Below are positions 7,915-17,210 of a DNA stretch of 43,849 nucleotides, piece by piece (the first letter of the stretch is position 1; the number at the start of each line of letters is the position of its first letter). Origin of the DNA: Hahella ganghwensis DSM 17046 (lineage in GTDB: Bacteria > Pseudomonadota > Gammaproteobacteria > Pseudomonadales > Oleiphilaceae); the NCBI RefSeq assembly GCF_000376785.1, contig NZ_AQXX01000086.1, positions 1 through 43,849 on the forward strand, given 5' to 3'. Below the pieces are notes generated by a model. It saw nothing but the letters and a program-made list of their open reading frames with translations, was not told the DNA's origin and did not search any database. The position numbers and the translations under genes were made by a program.

Positions 7915-9576
7915 ATGAGAAAGACATCCAGCTTTCCGGTTATCGCACTTTTATCATTCACCACAATCACATCACACGCAGCTTTTTTAGGAGCAGGATT
8001 CGACAGTGACCGCAATAAATCACTGCAGTCTAGTTGTCTTGCAGGCTCAATCACCACCACAGGGCAGGCTGACGTAGATATCACCGCCAGTTTCGATTCT
8101 GTACAAAACATTGCTGAACTTAATGAGGTATTGTTTACCAAAGTAAATGGTGAACCGGATCTGATCGAAAAGACCACCAATGAAACCCGATTGGAATTCA
8201 AACGTCTAATGACAGAAGGGGTCAACACCTATCCGATACTCATAACTTACAAATACAAAGCCCGGGAAAAAACCTATTCCCCAAACAATGAGGGTCTCCT
8301 CAATGAGTTTGGCCGGAAGGCGCTTAAACAGGGTAGTGATACATTTCAACGTCTCTGCGGCAATTCTTATGTCAGTCAGTTTGAACAAAGTGGGAAGTTG
8401 TTCTTCGGTATTCAGCTGGAGTTTGATAACAAGGGCGCTAAACAGGCTTTTGTGGACACAACAGATTTGAATTTCAATAATCTGGAGGATATCGAAAAAG
8501 CTCTGACCAGAGCAAACCGTTTGGGCAACTCCAAATTCCATGTCACAACGATGCAGATTGGTGGCCAAGAGCTTTCACTGGGGGAAATTCTTGGTGGCAC
8601 AACTAACAATGGCACTTCATGCAACGATGCAGGAAACCTTCTGTGCAATCAATACCTCGATAGTCTGGCAAAATACACCTCACCTGACGGAGGTCTGATG
8701 AAATCATGGAAGTCAGGAACCGCCGTAACAGATATCAGAACAAGCAAGTATAGTGATCTTCCGCTGGGTTTAGATGAGCATCACTCCGAACTCACCGATG
8801 ACATTTCTGACAGCAGAAACAAAATCGCCCGAGAATTTGAGAATCAACAGAGAATCCTGGCAAAAATCGACAGCGTTCTGAGGTTGCCTAACGATGGGTT
8901 GACCGGCGACAGATGGGAGAGACTTAAGAACCAATATCGCGATATCAAAATCGCTTCGGAATACAACGTTCAAGTACTGGCTGGAGCCATGAATACTTGT
9001 CACACTGATTTGGGCGCCTGTTACTCCACCAGTGTCAACACGTTGGCAAATCTGGACAATACAGAACTTCCTGCAGACCCGCACGCAGTGTATCAATACA
9101 GTAAAATCAGCGCCCGTAAAGGCGGAACAGAACTGTTCTGCCGCATTCCGGAAACAGCCGTGATTGTTGGCCTCGGTGCCCGGATTAAGAACGACGATGT
9201 AAAAGGCATTCGCCTGGGATTCCGGGAACTCGATGAAAACGGAACCTTGGGAGAGATTCAATACAAGCAATGTGGAAGTGGATCTGAAAGGTATGTCGAA
9301 GTGCCAGCGGGTTACGCTGTGACAGGTATCAAACTCCGAGTCAAGAACGATAACATTGCCGCTGTCAGCCTCCTTTCCAGAGAATGGGATGCAGAAAAAC
9401 GCAAACTCATCGGACCAGTTGCATCCTCCACTAGTGGGAGAGGCTTTGAATTGTCGCTGGATACCCGAAAGTCAGATAACCTGAATACGAATCACGCCGT
9501 CCTGACAGGAATCGGACTCAAGGCGTCTTCTGACAATCTTTCGGGAATGACTGCGACAATCGGCTGGATTGAATAA
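7915..9576 (+). CDS. Secreted protein of unknown function with MACPF-like signature and threefold C-terminal repeat
   Basis: A 553-residue protein with a signal peptide (1-22, ending SHA). I do not recognise a named family with certainty. Residues 145-160 contain C-G-N-S-Y followed six residues later by S-G, resembling the membrane attack complex/perforin signature Y-G-T-H-Y-x6-G-G and lying at a similar place after a helical segment. Residues about 405-553 hold three spaced repeats of the form hydrophobic-TG-hG-R-h-K-ND-N (near 414, 467 and 527), like a beta-prism with threefold symmetry. Cysteines are present in the mature protein, as expected for an exported protein. A pore-forming or carbohydrate/lipid-binding role is an inference only. 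It stands alone and ends in a strong terminator. Confidence 0.7.
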   Translation: MRKTSSFPVIALLSFTTITSHAAFLGAGFDSDRNKSLQSSCLAGSITTTGQADVDITASFDSVQNIAELNEVLFTKVNGEPDLIEKTTNETRLEFKRLMTEGVNTYPILITYKYKAREKTYSPNNEGLLNEFGRKALKQGSDTFQRLCGNSYVSQFEQSGKLFFGIQLEFDNKGAKQAFVDTTDLNFNNLEDIEKALTRANRLGNSKFHVTTMQIGGQELSLGEILGGTTNNGTSCNDAGNLLCNQYLDSLAKYTSPDGGLMKSWKSGTAVTDIRTSKYSDLPLGLDEHHSELTDDISDSRNKIAREFENQQRILAKIDSVLRLPNDGLTGDRWERLKNQYRDIKIASEYNVQVLAGAMNTCHTDLGACYSTSVNTLANLDNTELPADPHAVYQYSKISARKGGTELFCRIPETAVIVGLGARIKNDDVKGIRLGFRELDENGTLGEIQYKQCGSGSERYVEVPAGYAVTGIKLRVKNDNIAAVSLLSREWDAEKRKLIGPVASSTSGRGFELSLDTRKSDNLNTNHAVLTGIGLKASSDNLSGMTATIGWIE

Positions 9577-9597
9577 AGGTCCTTTGCTGATCAATAC

Positions 9598-9626
9598 AGG
9601 AGCTTCCCAGGAAGCTCCTTCTGTTC
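9598..9626 (+). terminator. Rho-independent terminator after the secreted MACPF-like gene
   Basis: Arms 9598-9607 (AGGAGCTTCC) and 9610-9619 (GGAAGCTCCT) pair perfectly, followed by TCTGTTC. It lies 22 bp after the stop codon. Confidence 0.7.
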
Positions 9627-9661
9627 GCAGACAGTGCTATCGTCTCCTGCAGACTTATTGT

Positions 9662-10063
9662 TTATATAGTTCCAACCTGTTCATACAATTCCAACGGCAG
9701 GTCATCCGGGTCCTGGAAAAAAGTAAACCGCTTGCCGGTCAATTCGTCCGTCCGAACAGGTTCCACATCAACTCCATGTTCTTGAAGATGTACAATCGTC
9801 GAATCGAGATTTTCCACCGCAAAGGCCAGATGCCGTAATCCTGCCGCTTCCGGCTTGCTGGGGCGTGTCGGGGGATCCGGAAAAGAAAACAGTTCAATCT
9901 GACTGTGGTCGCCGATCGCCAGATCAAGCTTATATGACTTGCGAGCCTCCCGATAAGTCTCACAAATAATCGGTAACTCCAGGATTTCAGTGTAAAAGTG
10001 TTTGGATTTCGCATAATCACGACAAATGATTGCCACATGATGAATGCGGTTAATCTTGATCAT
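9662..10063 (-). CDS. VOC-superfamily (glyoxalase-like) protein, YaeR type
   Basis: A 133-residue single-domain VOC protein. It starts MIKINRIHHVAIICRDY and contains the paired metal-ligand positions of the superfamily: His in IHHVA, Glu in QIELF, His in LRHLAF and Glu in PLELYE. The order and spacing match the YaeR/GloA2-like subgroup rather than classical glyoxalase I. The enzyme activity is unknown. The ATG at 10063 has AAGG seven bases upstream, so the TTG one codon earlier is not preferred. It stands alone. Confidence 0.88.
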   Translation of the reverse strand: MIKINRIHHVAIICRDYAKSKHFYTEILELPIICETYREARKSYKLDLAIGDHSQIELFSFPDPPTRPSKPEAAGLRHLAFAVENLDSTIVHLQEHGVDVEPVRTDELTGKRFTFFQDPDDLPLELYEQVGTI

Positions 10064-10233
10064 CAATAAACCTTCTGTTTTTCATCGCTGTCCGGGAAAC
10101 AACATTTTCGACCTATCCAGACAGTCCAACTGTTTCAACGAACTCATTGGAAATATCAGGTCACGCTATGACAGCAGCTTCCTGAGATATCCGACGTCAT
10201 TTGCCAGCAGATTATTCCTGCAATGTCGATACT

Positions 10234-12204
10234 TCAAATAGAAACCACCTTAGGCAGTTCAATCGTGAAACAAGTTCCCTCATCTACGATACTCGTAACG
10301 CCAACCTTACCTCTTAACACATTCCGCACAAGATTGTGAACGATATGCAATCCCAACCCAGAACCTCCGCGCCCCATTCGGGTTGTATAGAATGGATCAA
10401 ATATGTTCTTCAGCTTATCCTCAGGTATCCCTACCCCGTCATCACGGATACTAAATACGACGGCCTGATCATCACTGGAGACTAACGCAATATCAATATT
10501 TCCTTTATCTTTACCTTCAAATCCATGTATTAACGCATTCTGGATAATATTCGTCACCACCTGGCCAAGAGGCCCCGGATAACTATCCATCTGAATGGAA
10601 TCCGGAATATTCAGATGTACTTCCGCCACAGATTTTCGTAACACAGGTCTCAGAGTGGTCACCACTTCATCCAGCACCTGACGCAGACTGAATGGACGTC
10701 GCTGAGAACTGGACTGATCAACAGCAACCTGCTTGAAGCTGCGAATCAATTCGGAAGCCCGTTCAAGGTTGCGGACAATAATATCCGACCCCGTCTGACT
10801 ATGCTGCAACAGCTCCTCAAACTGTGAGCGGGTGAGGCTTCCATTATTGGCTGCCCCCCGAATAAGGGTATGTTCTTCCTGTAAGGAAGAAGCCGCCATT
10901 AACGCATTTCCTATCGGTGTATTCAGGTCATGTGCGATACCTGCCACCATCGCTCCCAAAGCCGCAAGTTTTTCTGAACGCACCAGCTCCGACTGAGTGT
11001 AGGTAAGATTTCGCAGCGCACTCTTCAACTCTGCATTGGTTTGGGTCAGGTCATGAGTTCTTTCCACCACACGCTTTTCCAACTCGATGTTCAGAGTTCT
11101 GATTTCCCGTTCCCGTATCTCAATTGCCTTGGCCGTTGATACCAGGTCAGCCCCCAATCGACGAAATTCCCGAACTCGGGACGGTGCGATTCCAAGTAGT
11201 TGATATGAGCCATCGGCTAACGCCTTGGCTAAGGTGGCATGCACTTCAAAACGTTGGCTGAGAAACCGGGTGACCAGACTTGCCATCAATATCGCACCAA
11301 TGAGTCCCGCTATCATCGCGATTGCCAGAATGCTGTACAGAGGTTGGCGTTTTTCGTTCACTCCACTCAGGTCCTGCGACGCAATCACCAGCCAGCGAGG
11401 CGATTCTATAGCAACCCCGGTACCGAGCATTTCCTGACCGTTAAATGAAAAAGAGCGAGTCGCGGTTTCTCCCTGCAATCCCAAGCGCACCAGATCTAAT
11501 TCACTTAAATCAATTTCTTTATCACTAAAAGACGCCTCGGGATGGATAATTAAATGGCCATGCTGATCAATAATCATGATCGTCAGTTGGTGGCGGGCAG
11601 CAATCTCTCGGACAAGCTCTTGTAGCTGGTTCACGGCAACTTCACCAACCAGTAAACCATCAGACGAGGGAATAGCGTAAGCGATGGAAAGCCTGTCCCC
11701 CATAGGTGAGGTATAAGTTTCTGACCACACAGGTTGTCCAGTAGCCAAAGCTTCGAGAATGAAGTCCCTCTGCTTCATACTTTGACCGATCAGCAAGTCA
11801 CGCATCTGCCGCTTCTTCTCAGGCAAACCCACAAGAGTGATCTCCCCACTGATGTCGATCCAGTAGATCGCTTCATAGATTGGCCGGTTACCGGCAAATG
11901 TATCCATCAGATGCTGATGTACCTGAGGCGTCTCATGTCTGAAAACCTTTAGAAGCAGGCGGAGATCACTGACAGTATTCGCGAGTTGCTCACCAACTTG
12001 ACCGGCTATCGCCCGGGACAAAGCCAGATGATTCTGCTCAATACTCTCTGTCATACGGGGCGAATAAAGAAACAATATCAACAGTGCCGTCACCACCACC
12101 GGCAAGACGCCAACAATGAGAAACTGGAGCAGAAGAATCGATCTTAGGGGCCACCCTTTCCGGGAATATCGAATCTGTTCTGAAAAACCTTCCGAAGACG
12201 TCAT
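10234..12204 (-). CDS. Membrane sensor histidine kinase
   Basis: A 656-residue inner-membrane kinase. A first membrane helix (about 21-47), a periplasmic Cache-like sensor region (about 50-285) and a second helix (about 290-312) are followed by a coiled coil (about 350-410). The dimerisation/phosphoacceptor domain has His425 in AGIAHDLNTPIG, and the ATPase domain has the N-box Asn556, DDGVGIP at 588-594 and a GSGLGLH glycine loop near 614-620. All catalytic elements are present. The start at 12204 was chosen because it lies 10 bp after the stop of the upstream regulator; a longer reading would overlap that gene with an Arg/Trp-rich, unrelated sequence. It is second in an operon with the REC-EAL protein, its likely partner. 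Confidence 0.92.
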   Translation of the reverse strand: MTSSEGFSEQIRYSRKGWPLRSILLLQFLIVGVLPVVVTALLILFLYSPRMTESIEQNHLALSRAIAGQVGEQLANTVSDLRLLLKVFRHETPQVHQHLMDTFAGNRPIYEAIYWIDISGEITLVGLPEKKRQMRDLLIGQSMKQRDFILEALATGQPVWSETYTSPMGDRLSIAYAIPSSDGLLVGEVAVNQLQELVREIAARHQLTIMIIDQHGHLIIHPEASFSDKEIDLSELDLVRLGLQGETATRSFSFNGQEMLGTGVAIESPRWLVIASQDLSGVNEKRQPLYSILAIAMIAGLIGAILMASLVTRFLSQRFEVHATLAKALADGSYQLLGIAPSRVREFRRLGADLVSTAKAIEIREREIRTLNIELEKRVVERTHDLTQTNAELKSALRNLTYTQSELVRSEKLAALGAMVAGIAHDLNTPIGNALMAASSLQEEHTLIRGAANNGSLTRSQFEELLQHSQTGSDIIVRNLERASELIRSFKQVAVDQSSSQRRPFSLRQVLDEVVTTLRPVLRKSVAEVHLNIPDSIQMDSYPGPLGQVVTNIIQNALIHGFEGKDKGNIDIALVSSDDQAVVFSIRDDGVGIPEDKLKNIFDPFYTTRMGRGGSGLGLHIVHNLVRNVLRGKVGVTSIVDEGTCFTIELPKVVSI

Positions 12205-12214
12205 GGCTGACCGC

Positions 12215-14458
12215 CTATCCCTTATGCAAGTGCTGCTCGATCCAGCGCTCCACTCCTGATGAGTCCATCGGACGTGCGTAGAGATACCCCTGAGCTTCCG
12301 GACACCCCATGTGCAACAGAAGATCCGCCTGATCCGGGGTTTCCACCCCTTCTGCAATGACCTCCAGCCCAAACTGCTGGCCCAGACGAATGATCATTTC
12401 CGGAATACTCCGGCTTTGTTTTTCCGGCGACAGTTTAGAGACAAAGGACTTATCGATCTTCAACCGATCAACATTCAACTCCTGCAAATAACTCAGGGAA
12501 GAAAATCCGGTCCCAAAATCATCTATCGCGATCGTCAGTCCAAGAGACTTAAGCTGGTTCAGCGTTTTCTTCACTTTTTCCTGGTCAAGCATGGTGACCG
12601 ATTCAGTAATTTCCAGCTCTACCAACTTGGGATCCACACCGGACTTTTCCAGAATTGAGGCAAAAGAGGCAACAAAGCCCGGATGGCGGAATTGTACCTG
12701 AGAAACATTGACCCCCATACGGGCCTGCAGACCAAATTTCTCTCCATTCCGAACTAATTCATCTATAGCCTGAGCGAACGCCCACTCCCCCAAGGGAACA
12801 ATCAGACCAGAGGTTTCCGCTGTTGGAATGAAAGCGTCAGGAGGTACCATGCTTCCACTTTCTGTTCTCCATCGCATCAATGCTTCCATCCCTACAATGG
12901 TGCCGTCCACAAGACTGACCTGAGGCTGGTAGGCGAGGAACAGATTCCTGAAATCAAATGCTTTCCGGAGACTCTGCAGAAGCTTCACCCGACGCTGAGT
13001 GGCGATTTCCATTTCCCGGGTAAACTCCACACTGTCTCCGCGCACTGTTTCTTTTGCTCTTTTTAGAGCAATACTGGCACGCTTGATGGCTTCATTTGCG
13101 GAGTTGCCCGATTCAGCCAGAGACAGGCAGCCCTGGCTGATTGACATCATCTGCTCATTACCGTCAATGACAAATGGTTCCAGGAACACCGCTTTTACAT
13201 TCTCCGGCGATAATTCCTCCTCCTGACCCAGAAGACCGAACTGATCACCAGCCATACGAGTCACCAGAACCTTCTGACCAAACCAAGCACAGAGACGCTC
13301 CCCAACCTTCTTTAACAGAGCATCTCCAAGGTTGCTCCCAATGGTGTCATTAATTTCGCTGAAGCCATCGATATCCAGCAGAACAATTCGAAGCGACTCT
13401 AATCCTTTATTAATAGCTTCATCCACCTGACTGGCAAAATATAATCGGTTGGGCAGACCCAGCAGGGAATCGTAATAGGCGTATCGATGCAGCCTTTCCA
13501 CCATCACGACATTGTCCAGACAGATGGAAATATTCACACTGAAGACTTCCAGCAACTGCTTTTCCGTTTCTTCAAGGGGCCGATAGATTTCCACATATAC
13601 CAACATGTCATCGCCGCTGCCATTGGCGAAATACAGCGCAGAAGCCTTTTCAGTCATCATATGGGACTGCCGATAGACGGCTTCCATCAGCAAACGGCGC
13701 ATCTCGTTATCGTCAATGTCTTTTAACAGGCAGTTCATACTGTGACCAAATCGACCAGAAGCAGCGATGACGGTGAAGTGCCGTTCCTCCTCATCCACAC
13801 TTTGATGATTATTCTTTTGATCAGCGAAGCTTCTGAGGCAGACAAGGCTATCCCCCACGATACCCAGTAAGGCGGTGATCTGGGTGATAATGCCGCTGGC
13901 GAATTCATGAAAACCACGCAAAGACATCAGTTCGCTGGAGGCTTTGACGATCATTTCCAGCCCCTGCTTACTGGCATCCAGTGCAACGATCTGGGAATAG
14001 GTTCGGATGGAGGCGGTCAGAGTGGTATAAAGTCTTGCCTGGGTTAGTTCCGCTTTGTTCTTGTAGTCATTGATATCATATTCACGGATTGCCTCGGTCT
14101 CAGGAGCATATCCAGGCTGACCTGTCCGCAATATGATACGGGAAGCCGTAATTTCCATATCCTGGCGAATGATACGAACCAGTTCAAGCCCTGCATGTTC
14201 GCTCTCCATCACGACATCCAGCAGGATCACCGCATAATCCTGACGCTGATGCAGTATTTCCATCGCTTCGGCAGCAGTGTAAGCATGATCGAACACCAGC
14301 TTTCTGCCCAGAATTCTGGCATTACGAAGCGCGAAAACTGTTGATTCATGGACATCCTTGTCATCATCGACAATCAGAATTTGCCAGCTTTTCTCTGAGC
14401 GGCCGGCATTATCCTCGTCACTTTCGTCAGCAAACTGCATGGGAATGTTGTCGGACAT
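12215..14458 (-). CDS. Response regulator with DUF3369, degenerate GGDEF and intact EAL domain
   Basis: A 747-residue cytoplasmic regulator of cyclic di-GMP. The receiver domain (about 25-150) has the acidic cluster DDD and phospho-acceptor Asp81 (LLDVVM). A DUF3369 domain follows (about 155-320). The GGDEF domain (about 325-480) reads A-G-D-Q-F in place of G-G-D-E-F, so cyclase activity is probably lost, although GTP binding may remain. The EAL domain (about 495-745) keeps MEALMRW, Asn in VNVSQ, ELEITES, IDDFGTG, LKIDKS and AEGVET, so phosphodiesterase activity is expected. ATG 14458 with AGGGG upstream is favoured over a GTG two codons earlier. The kinase gene follows after 10 bp, so phosphorylation by that kinase likely controls c-di-GMP breakdown. 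Confidence 0.92.
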   Translation of the reverse strand: MSDNIPMQFADESDEDNAGRSEKSWQILIVDDDKDVHESTVFALRNARILGRKLVFDHAYTAAEAMEILHQRQDYAVILLDVVMESEHAGLELVRIIRQDMEITASRIILRTGQPGYAPETEAIREYDINDYKNKAELTQARLYTTLTASIRTYSQIVALDASKQGLEMIVKASSELMSLRGFHEFASGIITQITALLGIVGDSLVCLRSFADQKNNHQSVDEEERHFTVIAASGRFGHSMNCLLKDIDDNEMRRLLMEAVYRQSHMMTEKASALYFANGSGDDMLVYVEIYRPLEETEKQLLEVFSVNISICLDNVVMVERLHRYAYYDSLLGLPNRLYFASQVDEAINKGLESLRIVLLDIDGFSEINDTIGSNLGDALLKKVGERLCAWFGQKVLVTRMAGDQFGLLGQEEELSPENVKAVFLEPFVIDGNEQMMSISQGCLSLAESGNSANEAIKRASIALKRAKETVRGDSVEFTREMEIATQRRVKLLQSLRKAFDFRNLFLAYQPQVSLVDGTIVGMEALMRWRTESGSMVPPDAFIPTAETSGLIVPLGEWAFAQAIDELVRNGEKFGLQARMGVNVSQVQFRHPGFVASFASILEKSGVDPKLVELEITESVTMLDQEKVKKTLNQLKSLGLTIAIDDFGTGFSSLSYLQELNVDRLKIDKSFVSKLSPEKQSRSIPEMIIRLGQQFGLEVIAEGVETPDQADLLLHMGCPEAQGYLYARPMDSSGVERWIEQHLHKG

Positions 14459-14744
14459 CTCCACCCCTGAAATTGCACTTTTCGTCGGTTATAGCGTGAT
14501 GAGCAAAGGGTTATAAGAACTGGTATAGATGCAATTTGAGGGCATCGGAGTCGTACTAGGGCCGAAAGTTACCAAGAGTGACTAAGGCCGTAGATAGAGC
14601 CCGCAGAAAAAGCGAGAAATTATGGTTCAATCGCCTCATATCGGGGAAAACCAGTAACGATTGCCGGAAGCACTCAGGAGCTGCCTCCGGCGAGGCCCTC
14701 ATCCAAATAAGACGTGGATTAAGCCAGGTAGGGGCGGTGTTCCG

Positions 14745-16829
14745 TTACTGACAATGATCCGGTAGCTCAATTGAGTCAGGGGCAAAGCTGATAGCGCAGT
14801 CCGATGACACCGTCTTCCGGATCGGTGGTAAGTTGGACAGCTCCAGAGGTGCAGCAGCCACTGATCTGGGAATTGTAGGTATAACCTGATGTTGAGGCAA
14901 AGGATGCCCATCCCGAAGATGTTCATACATCAGGTCCAGTGCCTGGGAAAAATAGTAATGCAGGCCGACATAGCGCGTCTGATACCCTGGGAGCAGCCCG
15001 TTGAGAACATCAAGATGATGGGCGTTCAGCACTTCCACATAGCTCAGATCGTTCTGAGTTTTTTTCCTGCGCTGGTTATCCGTCGCCCTGCTTTGTTGAG
15101 TCGCCACCCAGTTTTGATAAATAGCGGTATAAGCGCGCGAGGCATGATTAACAGGGATAATCGCATCAGATCGGCCATGAACAATGATCGTGGGAACCTT
15201 CAGTTTACGCGGATCGGCTTCTATTTCGCTGATACCTATGGCGACTCTTTTCGCCTCCGGACTATCACTGACGGCCAACTGCCGAAGACAGAAATGTCCG
15301 GCCATGTTCTGATCGAGACTTGAGATCCGGTCAATCAGGTCAGTTTTATTATCAATCAGCTGTACTCCCGCAGTGGGGGGTATCCCGTTTCCAGTAGCGA
15401 ATACTGAAGCCAATTGAAGTGGGTTTCCCGGTGCAGGACCAGCAAAAGCATCCGTATACGCCATGGAGAAATCGCATAAATTGTCCGTCACTCCATACCG
15501 GCCATATGCATTGGCATAGGTCACACTGATGGATTGCGGCACCTGAATCGTATTATTGGCATGCTGGGTAAAATCCTGTTCAGGCACCAGACCATATTCA
15601 CGCAGTTGAGTGCGCGCGTCAGTCACCAATGCCAATAAATTATTTCCTGATAGCAGGCCCTTTTCTTCCAGTGCCCAACAGCGATACTCACTTCCGCTTG
15701 GCACAGCAAACGGATCAGCGCCGACACTGGCACATGGTTGCAGAAGGTTCAGTAAAGTCGTGTAGTCCAGCAGGTTACGTCCGACCTGATCCCATTCCCA
15801 GATCCCCTGTTTTATTAATATCGGTGCTGAGAGTTCTGCCTTGGGGGTAATATTGGGCTCTGATACCACCACGGCATCAATCAAACCATACCGGTCCTGT
15901 TCTGCTGCTCGCAGTGAGGCCCCGCCTCCATTGGACACGCTGGCGGCAATGATCAACATATTCTCAGGTGTCAGCTTCCTCAAAACCCATTGTTCAGACA
16001 GGACCTGGCCAAAGTTCTCAGGTAAATTAAGTACATACAAAGCGACCTCCGCAGACTGCAAAACAAACTGCCCCCAGTCTTTTTCAGGATTAAGGCGGCT
16101 ATGCGCATGTTTAAATGCCACCCGATGTGGATAAGCGGCTTTATATTCAGCCAGGTCACTATCATTGACCTTGAATTGAGCCGTTTCTCCAGCGGATTCT
16201 GCGGGGACAATAACACCATCCATCAAAGTGACCTGATCAGAATCCAGATCATGAATGCCATTACCCGTGCCTTTATCCGTGTAAGCCACCGCACAGCCCC
16301 GGTTCAATCCCCATTCTCCAGCAGTCCCGATCGCACCGTAAACCCCACGGGAACCAGATGACGCGCCAAGCACTAGACAGGGATTTTCGGGGTCAAAACT
16401 GTCCGGTATCTGAACCATGACGGTCACGTTTTGGTATAAACCCGATTGATCTGTCATGACCAGATATTCCTTACCCGGAATTTTTCCGCCATGAGACTGA
16501 ATCTTGCCAGCAGAAATATTGGGACCATATAAACGACCAAACCCTCCAGATGTTGTTGTATCCAACAACGCCCGGTAGTTGTTATAAATTGCCAACCTGC
16601 GCAGTTCAGCTGCAGTCGGAAACATAGGGTCGGCAGGTAATGGCGCACCACCCTGTAAACCGGTGACTCCCAATCCAGCAGTCAGTAGGTCATCACTTTG
16701 GCCATCGTAGTAGGTCACTTGAGGATCGCCGACGATATAATCGGGCCGGGTGTTCAATTCATAGCAACCAGTCAGCAAGGCGATAGCACCTCCGAAGGCC
16801 AGTAATCGTAGGGTTGTATTGGAAAACAT
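14745..16829 (-). CDS. D-(-)-3-hydroxybutyrate oligomer hydrolase, predicted lipoprotein
   Basis: A 694-residue esterase of the 3HBOH family, which cleaves 3-hydroxybutyrate oligomers produced from polyhydroxybutyrate breakdown. Residues 1-22 form a lipoprotein signal peptide with LTGC (Cys22). The nucleophile is Ser299 in S-V-S-N-G-G; further conserved segments include GASSGSRG (about 155-162), VAYTDKGTG and a C-terminal VHGRSDAIIPVNHASR segment holding the acid/base residues. Length agrees with the family (about 690-700). A ribosome-binding site GGGA precedes the ATG. No other polyhydroxybutyrate genes are in the window. Lipid anchoring would place the enzyme at the cell surface or in the periplasm. 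Confidence 0.9.
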   Translation of the reverse strand: MFSNTTLRLLAFGGAIALLTGCYELNTRPDYIVGDPQVTYYDGQSDDLLTAGLGVTGLQGGAPLPADPMFPTAAELRRLAIYNNYRALLDTTTSGGFGRLYGPNISAGKIQSHGGKIPGKEYLVMTDQSGLYQNVTVMVQIPDSFDPENPCLVLGASSGSRGVYGAIGTAGEWGLNRGCAVAYTDKGTGNGIHDLDSDQVTLMDGVIVPAESAGETAQFKVNDSDLAEYKAAYPHRVAFKHAHSRLNPEKDWGQFVLQSAEVALYVLNLPENFGQVLSEQWVLRKLTPENMLIIAASVSNGGGASLRAAEQDRYGLIDAVVVSEPNITPKAELSAPILIKQGIWEWDQVGRNLLDYTTLLNLLQPCASVGADPFAVPSGSEYRCWALEEKGLLSGNNLLALVTDARTQLREYGLVPEQDFTQHANNTIQVPQSISVTYANAYGRYGVTDNLCDFSMAYTDAFAGPAPGNPLQLASVFATGNGIPPTAGVQLIDNKTDLIDRISSLDQNMAGHFCLRQLAVSDSPEAKRVAIGISEIEADPRKLKVPTIIVHGRSDAIIPVNHASRAYTAIYQNWVATQQSRATDNQRRKKTQNDLSYVEVLNAHHLDVLNGLLPGYQTRYVGLHYYFSQALDLMYEHLRDGHPLPQHQVIPTIPRSVAAAPLELSNLPPIRKTVSSDCAISFAPDSIELPDHCQ

Positions 16830-17210
16830 AAGTCAGGTCCCTTTTGTTTTTTTAAGCTTTGAGCAGGGGGATTCAGGATCGATCATTCATCGGCACAGCC
16901 CACTGCAACCAAACGACCATGACAATATTTTTTCTTTAGTTTCAGGAGATTACCTAGTCTCACCATCCACGATTTCCAGCGGAACATAGACATACTGAAA
17001 TAGAAGTGTCTGACTTTCCGGATACCTGAGGAGATATCCCGCCCAACACGTCCGAATCATCGGACATGGTTGTCGACGTTTTCAGACACATTCAGGAAAT
17101 CTATTCCAGAAATCAGTGGATAAGAGCAATTGCCCGATGGAAGTCAGCGTTATTTTGGCTACGATGGAGCCTTCATCTGGTGAGGAATAGCTTCTTTAGA
17201 AGGATTCAGT
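16830..17210. promoter_or_regulatory. Divergent intergenic region between the 3HB-oligomer hydrolase and nitronate monooxygenase
   Basis: 381 bp without a convincing gene. It must hold the promoters of both flanking genes. A short palindrome, GTCCGA-ATCA-TCGGAC (17050-17065), lies 145 bp before the monooxygenase start and could be an operator. An open frame in this stretch continues into the monooxygenase gene in another frame and shows no protein-like composition. Confidence 0.4.

Noticed and set aside
12205-12372. N-terminal extension of the histidine kinase by 56 residues
   Set aside because: It would overlap the end of the EAL gene and is Trp/Arg/Cys-rich, unlike any signal or linker; the Met at 12204 fits the operon.
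14663-14691. Hairpin GCCGGA/TCCGGC as terminator of the 3HB-oligomer hydrolase gene
   Set aside because: It has internal mismatches and no T tract on either strand, so I did not list it as a terminator.
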